Source: Omnitrophica bacterium RIFOXYB12_FULL_50_7 (GTDB lineage: Bacteria; Omnitrophota; Omnitrophia; Omnitrophales; Aquincolibacteriaceae). Taken from it: a stretch of DNA of 8,076 nucleotides. Below, piece after piece: positions 1 through 4,677 of the stretch. Numbering within the stretch: the stretch's first letter is position 1; every line of letters begins with the position of its first letter. The stretch is taken from positions 1 to 8,076 of the forward strand of contig MHFU01000048.1 of assembly GCA_001804345.1 (NCBI GenBank), written 5' to 3'. Below the pieces are notes generated by a model. That model was not told where the DNA came from and searched no databases. It saw only the letters and a program-made list of their open reading frames with translations. The translations under genes were made by a program, and so were the position numbers.

Positions 1-682
1 TGGCGACCTGGTTGAACAATGTGGGAGTAAGCCACAGCATCGTCCCCATGAAGACCGCGAGAGAGCGCTTTCCGGTCTTTTTTTCAATAACGATCATAAC
101 CGATAGAACTAGCAGGAATCCCGTCAGCCAATGAAAAAGCTTGGCTATGGGGACGGAATGGAGAAAGATACCGATGGTGTAAAGGCATTCCATGAATTGG
201 GATTGATAGGATTTGAGGTCATACTTCATCGGCATAATCGAGGTGTTCTGAGCAAAAAGCTTTGGCAAATTCAAGTGATAACAGAGTGAATCATTCGCGA
301 TCTCGGGCAAAAAGGTCAGGAAGATCGTTACCACAAGAGATGCGAGAAGAACCCCAAGCGTGATCTTAAGAAAGGCGCCTTCCTCGGGCCACTTCAAATA
401 TCCATAAAGCGAAACGATCCAGCGCTTGTATTCCGGCAAATAGCGATAACAGAGCAAAACGGCAAGGACGAGTAACCCCGCAATGGGCCAAAGCGTCAGG
501 GCATTCAAGGAACCGATAAGAACGATGAAATAGGATAAGATGCCAAGCCCGAACGCGACATAAAAAATGCCTCGCAGTGCAATGTCTTCCTCGCTGAGCC
601 ACTTCCGGAAAAAAGATCCAAGAAGATAGATGGCAGGCAATAGGACAAACCAGCCTAAGAGAGCAAAGACACCTCCAAGCAT
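1..682 (-). CDS. GT-C-like polytopic membrane glycosyltransferase, N-terminal 227 residues (partial at left edge)
   Basis: The reading frame is open from an ATG at 682 to the window edge (227 codons). The ATG shares one base with the TGA of the YfhO gene (TGATG junction). A strong ribosome-binding sequence, GGGAGGTG on the minus strand at 698-691, lies 8 bases upstream and decides the start. The protein is strongly hydrophobic, with predicted membrane helices near residues 3-24, 37-60, 64-80, 105-124, 163-178 and 183-200. After the helix ending near residue 124 comes PEIANDSLCYHLNLPK (residues 126-141). An acidic residue followed by a Tyr-His pair in the first large extracytoplasmic loop is typical of PMT/ArnT-like GT-C enzymes, where the Asp is catalytic; D131 is the candidate. 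Such enzymes transfer sugars from polyprenyl-phosphate donors on the outer face of the membrane. The C-terminal half lies outside the window, so the subfamily and substrate cannot be told. Overlap with yfhO implies translational coupling in one operon. Confidence 0.8.
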   Translation of the reverse strand, partial: MLGGVFALLGWFVLLPAIYLLGSFFRKWLSEEDIALRGIFYVAFGLGILSYFIVLIGSLNALTLWPIAGLLVLAVLLCYRYLPEYKRWIVSLYGYLKWPEEGAFLKITLGVLLASLVVTIFLTFLPEIANDSLCYHLNLPKLFAQNTSIMPMKYDLKSYQSQFMECLYTIGIFLHSVPIAKLFHWLTGFLLVLSVMIVIEKKTGKRSLAVFMGTMLWLTPTLFNQVA

Positions 683-3072
683 CACGGATGCACCTCCCGC
701 GAGAAAGGATGGAATTCGAATGAGATTGAATGCCGCCCAGGCTCTGGCACAAAAATGGCCAAAAACATACCGTAAGCTTTTAACACTGGGACTTCCCGGC
801 CGTCGAGTTTCGCTTTCCATCCCGGATAGAACGTCCGAGGGATCACAAAAAAACCATTTGTCGTGGAAATAAGATCCCAGGTTTTAAGGGTGCCCGAGCG
901 GGAGGTCCAAGATGCCTGAGCATCGCTTGGGGCCGGAACGACTTCGGTTCGTGGGATCTTCGGCTCATATTTAGTGCGCTCGGCCTTTTCGATCAGCAAT
1001 TGCCTGGCAGGATCAAAATCATTGGCCAACAGATCACGCTTGAGATCATTCCATTCGTTACAAAGTCTCACATCCCGTATGAAATAGGCATTCGCGTGAT
1101 TCCGTTCATTGCGATAAAGAAAAACCTTCTTTTCCGGATCCGTATAAAGAAGCTTCAGCTCGGGGTGGCTTAGCGGTGTGGCCGACAAAACATGAGACAC
1201 ATCCATGAAACTTAGAAGCGGAAGATGCAGCCGAACGAACGCGGGAGTCGGCGTGAATGCCAGCGTGGAATCATTGATGTTTCCAAAAAGTCCGATCGTC
1301 TGATAGTACCTTTGAGAAACAAGGGGAGAGTACACACCGATGTCCTCGATTCCATAGATCATGTTTTTGCTCGGAACGAGTGGCAGACGTTGCGTCGGTG
1401 CCCGGAACCCGTAAATTCTCGCAAGACGTCCTGCGATTTTTTCCTGGCTGAGGATCTCGAGCACCGGCGAAGGCAAAAGAGCCGTTTTGTACTGCGCAAG
1501 ATCCTGTTTTATATCCAGAAAAGAAGCCGCGTAGAGATCGACCATTAGAAAAATAATGGCCACGCTAAGCAAATAGCGCGTGACTTTTTTCACCCGGAGA
1601 AAGAAACACAGCAGCACCATGCAGGAAATGATCACCGCGATCAATCCCATGTTCGCGGGGTCGCTCAAGGACAGGTATTTTAGAGTGTTATCAGGATAGC
1701 TCTTAACGACTGAAAGGTAGTGTTCCAAGGGGTGAGGGTGGCCCGGTTTGGCATAGATGAACTGTCTGACAAAATACTCGCCGAGCTTTAGGGCGAAATT
1801 CCTGCCCACGGTCAAAAATAGGTTTGCCGAGGCCACGAATATCCCGAAAACTGCCAGGATTGCGAGATAGGCTCGAAACGATTTTTTGACCATAACTTGG
1901 GTCGATCTTCCCTGCCAAAGAGCCTGGAACCCGGCCGCGCTTAGCATTGCGAGCCCGAAGCAAATAAATCCAAGGAACTTCGCCGGGACACGGAAGGAAT
2001 AGAATTTCGTAAGCTTGATGAGCGCCACATAAAGCGGGCTCCATTGCCCCAAAGCGAGCAAAAGAGCGAGCAAGGTGATCACACTCCATAACATGAAGGT
2101 CCTACTTTTGCGCGTATCGGGCGAATAAAACGCAAAAAGGATCAAAAATAAGGAAAACGATCCCGCGTAAAGATTATTCCCGCGGCAAATGAGCGACAGA
2201 TTAGGGCTGATCAATGTCGCTAAGGCCACTGGCGACATGGAGCCAAGATAGGCGTAGCCCTCCTCTAGCCCGGTACGGTTCGACATCATGGCCATCTGAA
2301 ATGTCAGGTAGATCTGGGGCAGTGCCAAAAATAGCGCAAACAGGGCGGTTACTGTTAATGCCCCAAAGGCTAAGGATTTTTTTGTCCATGGGATCGAGTT
2401 CTCCGGGAACGCAAAAATCCGCAGCATCGCATAGATCCCAAACATAAACCAGGTCAGGACCGCCATCTGAAGATAGCCCGCGACAAACGATTGGCCGATG
2501 ACCCCTGCTATTAAAACCAAATAGCGCCACCGGCGATCTGCGAGGTATTGTTCGAGGAAAAACAAAGCGACCGGGAACCAACTGATCGTTTTTAGGGACG
2601 TCATGTTGTAATAGGCCCCACCGTAGGCTGAACCGAATACGAAGATCACGGCCGCCACGAACGAAGGCATCGCTCCAAGTTTTATATGCTTGGCATACAG
2701 ATAGGTTCCCCACCCTGCGATAAACCAATGGATAAGATTCATGTAGGAATAAGCAACGTGGAACGGCAAAACGAAATACATCAAAAGATTGGGAATGTAA
2801 AAGGCTCCCACCTGGCTCTCGGCCACAAGAGGAAAACCACAATGAATGAACGGCGTCCAGAATGGCAGCTTGAATTCCTTAACGGATTGAGCAAGAAGAT
2901 AAGCCCAGGGATAATGCTGCTCGAGATGATCGCCGGTCAACGGCGCCGCCTTGACCAAGAACAGATCAGGATAGAAAGCGAACAACAATCCCAAAAGACC
3001 GAAGATGGCAAGACGGTCTGGCTGAAGGAACCATTGTTTCAATCGAGTTAAAGGCCGTGAGGATATCATCAT
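682..3072 (-). CDS. YfhO family membrane protein (putative lipid-linked-sugar glycosyltransferase)
   Basis: This is a 796-residue polytopic protein recognised as YfhO family from both ends. Near residues 21-40 there is a first membrane helix, then an extracytoplasmic loop with GDHLEQHYPW (47-56), matching the family pattern GD-x-x-x-Q-x-YPW; D48 is the candidate catalytic acid of a GT-C fold. About a dozen hydrophobic helices follow through roughly residue 540. The last ~250 residues are a soluble extracytoplasmic domain ending with FYPGWKAKLDGREVPVL and a beta-rich tail, the usual YfhO C-terminus. Its length is normal for the family. In Bacillus and Listeria, YfhO-type proteins transfer sugars from undecaprenyl phosphate to lipoteichoic acid; the acceptor here is unknown. 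The start is an ATG-ATG pair at 3072. No good Shine-Dalgarno is visible, but the upstream frame (a glycosyltransferase relic) stops only 5 bases before it, so translation was probably coupled to that gene. The stop overlaps the next gene's start. Confidence 0.9.
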   Translation of the reverse strand: MMISSRPLTRLKQWFLQPDRLAIFGLLGLLFAFYPDLFLVKAAPLTGDHLEQHYPWAYLLAQSVKEFKLPFWTPFIHCGFPLVAESQVGAFYIPNLLMYFVLPFHVAYSYMNLIHWFIAGWGTYLYAKHIKLGAMPSFVAAVIFVFGSAYGGAYYNMTSLKTISWFPVALFFLEQYLADRRWRYLVLIAGVIGQSFVAGYLQMAVLTWFMFGIYAMLRIFAFPENSIPWTKKSLAFGALTVTALFALFLALPQIYLTFQMAMMSNRTGLEEGYAYLGSMSPVALATLISPNLSLICRGNNLYAGSFSLFLILFAFYSPDTRKSRTFMLWSVITLLALLLALGQWSPLYVALIKLTKFYSFRVPAKFLGFICFGLAMLSAAGFQALWQGRSTQVMVKKSFRAYLAILAVFGIFVASANLFLTVGRNFALKLGEYFVRQFIYAKPGHPHPLEHYLSVVKSYPDNTLKYLSLSDPANMGLIAVIISCMVLLCFFLRVKKVTRYLLSVAIIFLMVDLYAASFLDIKQDLAQYKTALLPSPVLEILSQEKIAGRLARIYGFRAPTQRLPLVPSKNMIYGIEDIGVYSPLVSQRYYQTIGLFGNINDSTLAFTPTPAFVRLHLPLLSFMDVSHVLSATPLSHPELKLLYTDPEKKVFLYRNERNHANAYFIRDVRLCNEWNDLKRDLLANDFDPARQLLIEKAERTKYEPKIPRTEVVPAPSDAQASWTSRSGTLKTWDLISTTNGFFVIPRTFYPGWKAKLDGREVPVLKAYGMFLAIFVPEPGRHSISFEFHPFSREVHP
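691..698 (-). promoter_or_regulatory. Ribosome-binding site of the left-edge glycosyltransferase
   Basis: The minus strand reads GGGAGGTG, then 8 bases, then ATG at 682. The site lies inside the last codons of the YfhO gene (Arg-Glu-Val-His-Pro-stop). Together with the one-base stop/start overlap, this makes the ATG at 682 the likely start and suggests coupled translation. Confidence 0.7.
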
Positions 3073-3077
3073 TTCAA

Positions 3078-3209
3078 TTAAATTAATTCCAGCTCTGGTT
3101 TTTTGAGAATGCCATCATAGGATCCACGGTAATACTCGCGGCCGGGATGAGAGATCATCAGCTCCCTGTTCCGCTCGCCTGGAACGTCATCCTTTTTGAA
3201 AACGGCCGG
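3078..3209 (-). pseudogene. 3'-terminal relic of a second GT-C glycosyltransferase (paralogue of the gene at 4678-6585)
   Basis: Between the ATPase stop (3212-3210) and a TAA at 3080-3078, the minus strand has 43 open codons with no start of their own. They include GERNRELM, then GREYYRGSYDG, then a Lys-x-Pro-x-Leu-Glu tail. The intact glycosyltransferase ends with GERNGELM, GREYYRGSYDG and the same kind of tail. By eye 22 of the last 33 residues match, and both end within one or two residues of each other. At DNA level about 61 of 90 bases match (3090-3179 against 4690-4779), too diverged for a recent copy. I infer that a paralogous glycosyltransferase gene once stood between 4678 and YfhO and lost its 5' ~600 codons when the ATPase gene arrived. 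The relic is in the same frame as the ATPase and is separated from it only by the TGA. A working fusion tail is a less likely alternative. Confidence 0.75.
3090..3179. repeat. Diverged direct repeat, copy 1 (partner at 4690-4779)
   Basis: This stretch aligns without gaps to 4690-4779 in the same orientation, with about 61 of 90 bases identical by eye. Many mismatches fall at third codon positions of the shared glycosyltransferase frame, which points to an old coding paralogy and not to a mobile terminal repeat. The two copies bracket the ATPase gene. Confidence 0.75.
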
Positions 3210-4517
3210 TCATTTGCCGATATAGTCCCCGATCTTCCAGATCAGGTACAACGGGATATTCATCACGATTCCCGTTTCAAGGTTTCCCAAAGACACCTTG
3301 ACAGAAATTTCCGGAGAGAATCGTTTCCGATACTCCGCAAGACTGCGGGCCGTACGGTTTGTACCTGATTTTACTTCGATCGGAACGATCCGGTTATTCC
3401 ACTGGGTAACAAAATCGACCTCGGCCATATTTCGGGATTTCCAGTAAAAAGGCATGTCCCCACCCGCGTTCAGCAATTCCGTCAGCGCGAAATTTTCAGC
3501 AAGAGCCCCTTTGAATTCCTTATAGGTCTCCGGGCCCTGGTAGATCGCGTCCGCCGAAAGCCGGGCCATTTTTCTCAAGAGTCCCACATCCGTGGCGTAA
3601 AGCTTGAAATAATGGGGATCCGCATACGCGGAAAGCGGAACAAAAGGCTTCTCGATCCTGGGGATCTTGTAAACCATCCCTGCGGAAATCAGCCACTCGA
3701 GGGCATCTTCCAGATCTTTGGCCCGCGCTCCAGGTTTCGCATGGCTGAAAATGAACTTGCCATTCTCACGGGCGAGTTGATCCGGGATCGATCTCCAGAT
3801 CAAATTCAGTTTCGGGATATCCGAAACCGGTGCGTGCTTTGCAAAATCAAGCTCATAGGAATCCAGGATCCTTTGCTGCACCCGTTCCACCTCCGGGATA
3901 TCCTTCGTTTCGATCCACTTCGCGACCACTTCCGGCATCCCCCCAACAATAAAATAATTCCTGAGATGCTCCATGAGCTTTCCCGTGAACACTTCCGGCA
4001 TCTTTACGTGCGCGTCCAGACCCGACAAATATTCAAGCATTTCTTTTTCCTGATAAGCCAGAACGAACTCATAAAAACTCATCGGACGCAGCGTCAGCAG
4101 GTCAACCTTACCGACTGGAAAGGATAAGGGCTTTGACAGGGCAATCCCCAGCAAAGATCCCGCGCACACAACATGATATTCGGGAGCATCTTCACAAAAG
4201 TATTTCAGCGAGGTAAGGGCGCGATTGCAGAACTGTATTTCATCCAGAATGATCAGCGTTTTTCCAGGCGTGATCGAACCGCGCCGGAACACGCCAAGTT
4301 CCGTAGCGATCCTGCGAGGATCAAGGTCCTGCTCAAAGCACTTGTGAAGATGCTCGTTCCCCTCAAAATTAAAATAAGCGACATCGGAATACGCCTCTTT
4401 TCCAAACTCCTTAAGCAGATAGGTCTTTCCGGATTGGCGCACACCCTTGAGCAACAACGGCTTACGGTCGCTTCGATCCTTCCACCTATAAAGCTTCTCT
4501 AATAGGATTCTATTCAT
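3210..4517 (-). CDS. AAA+ ATPase with C-terminal DUF4143 domain
   Basis: This 435-residue protein is complete for the family. Residues ~1-130 form the AAA_14 ATPase core: Walker A G25-VRQSGK-T32, Walker B TLIILDEIQF (87-96, with D92 and E93), and a sensor-like CAGSLLG (118-124). Residues ~175-385 are the DUF4143 part. This ends in a fold resembling PD-(D/E)xK nucleases, with E341, AEVDF (D368) and IEVKSG (E381-x-K383). These proteins are very widespread, often present in many copies, and have no settled biochemical role; the nuclease-like residues do not prove nuclease activity. The ATG at 4517 fits the conserved N-terminus but has no clear Shine-Dalgarno. A 13-bp inverted repeat lies 20 bases upstream. 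The gene lies in the same direction as the glycosylation operon but has no functional tie to it. Its 3' end abuts a glycosyltransferase relic, so I read it as an insertion by horizontal transfer. Confidence 0.92.
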   Translation of the reverse strand: MNRILLEKLYRWKDRSDRKPLLLKGVRQSGKTYLLKEFGKEAYSDVAYFNFEGNEHLHKCFEQDLDPRRIATELGVFRRGSITPGKTLIILDEIQFCNRALTSLKYFCEDAPEYHVVCAGSLLGIALSKPLSFPVGKVDLLTLRPMSFYEFVLAYQEKEMLEYLSGLDAHVKMPEVFTGKLMEHLRNYFIVGGMPEVVAKWIETKDIPEVERVQQRILDSYELDFAKHAPVSDIPKLNLIWRSIPDQLARENGKFIFSHAKPGARAKDLEDALEWLISAGMVYKIPRIEKPFVPLSAYADPHYFKLYATDVGLLRKMARLSADAIYQGPETYKEFKGALAENFALTELLNAGGDMPFYWKSRNMAEVDFVTQWNNRIVPIEVKSGTNRTARSLAEYRKRFSPEISVKVSLGNLETGIVMNIPLYLIWKIGDYIGK

Positions 4518-4537
4518 ATGATAACTATGCCATGAAA

Positions 4538-4571
4538 TGCCAAAAAAGCAAGTCTAATTGCGTTTTTGGCA
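4538..4571. promoter_or_regulatory. Inverted repeat upstream of the ATPase gene (possible operator)
   Basis: TGCCAAAAAAGCA (4538-4550) and TGCGTTTTTGGCA (4559-4571) are inverted copies matching at 12 of 13 positions around an 8-base AT-rich spacer. The repeat sits 20-54 bases before the ATPase start, inside the 160-base gap 4518-4677, the longest gene-free stretch here. A looser related half, CGCTTTTTACA, follows at about 4590-4600. The position suits an operator or a boundary element that travels with the ATPase gene. The low GC content and missing T-tract argue against a standard intrinsic terminator for the glycosyltransferase upstream. The rest of the gap shows no small gene or RNA I can support. 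Confidence 0.5.
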
Positions 4572-4677
4572 CCAGAATTGCTGCTAAAACGCTTTTTACA
4601 AGTCCCCATCCTCTAACCCATCCAAAAGGTGTAGAAAAATGTCGTATTGAGAAACTCAGACAGTAAAAATAGATGCC

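Noticed and set aside
366..752. Minus-strand open frame of 128 codons overlapping the left-edge glycosyltransferase
   Set aside because: It is rich in Cys, Arg and His as expected of an out-of-frame reading. The overlapping frame from 682 is hydrophobic, has a good ribosome-binding site and runs off the edge.
3612..4127. Plus-strand open frame of 171 codons opposite the ATPase gene
   Set aside because: It lies wholly inside a gene with clear Walker motifs on the other strand and its translation shows no family pattern.
4538..4571. Intrinsic terminator for the glycosyltransferase
   Set aside because: The stem is AT-rich, has an 8-base loop and no following T-run on the minus strand, and it lies over 100 bases past the stop.
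4517..4620. Sigma70 promoter for the ATPase gene
   Set aside because: TTGCTT (4551-4546) exists, but no acceptable -10 lies at 16-18 bases; other pairings overlap the start codon.
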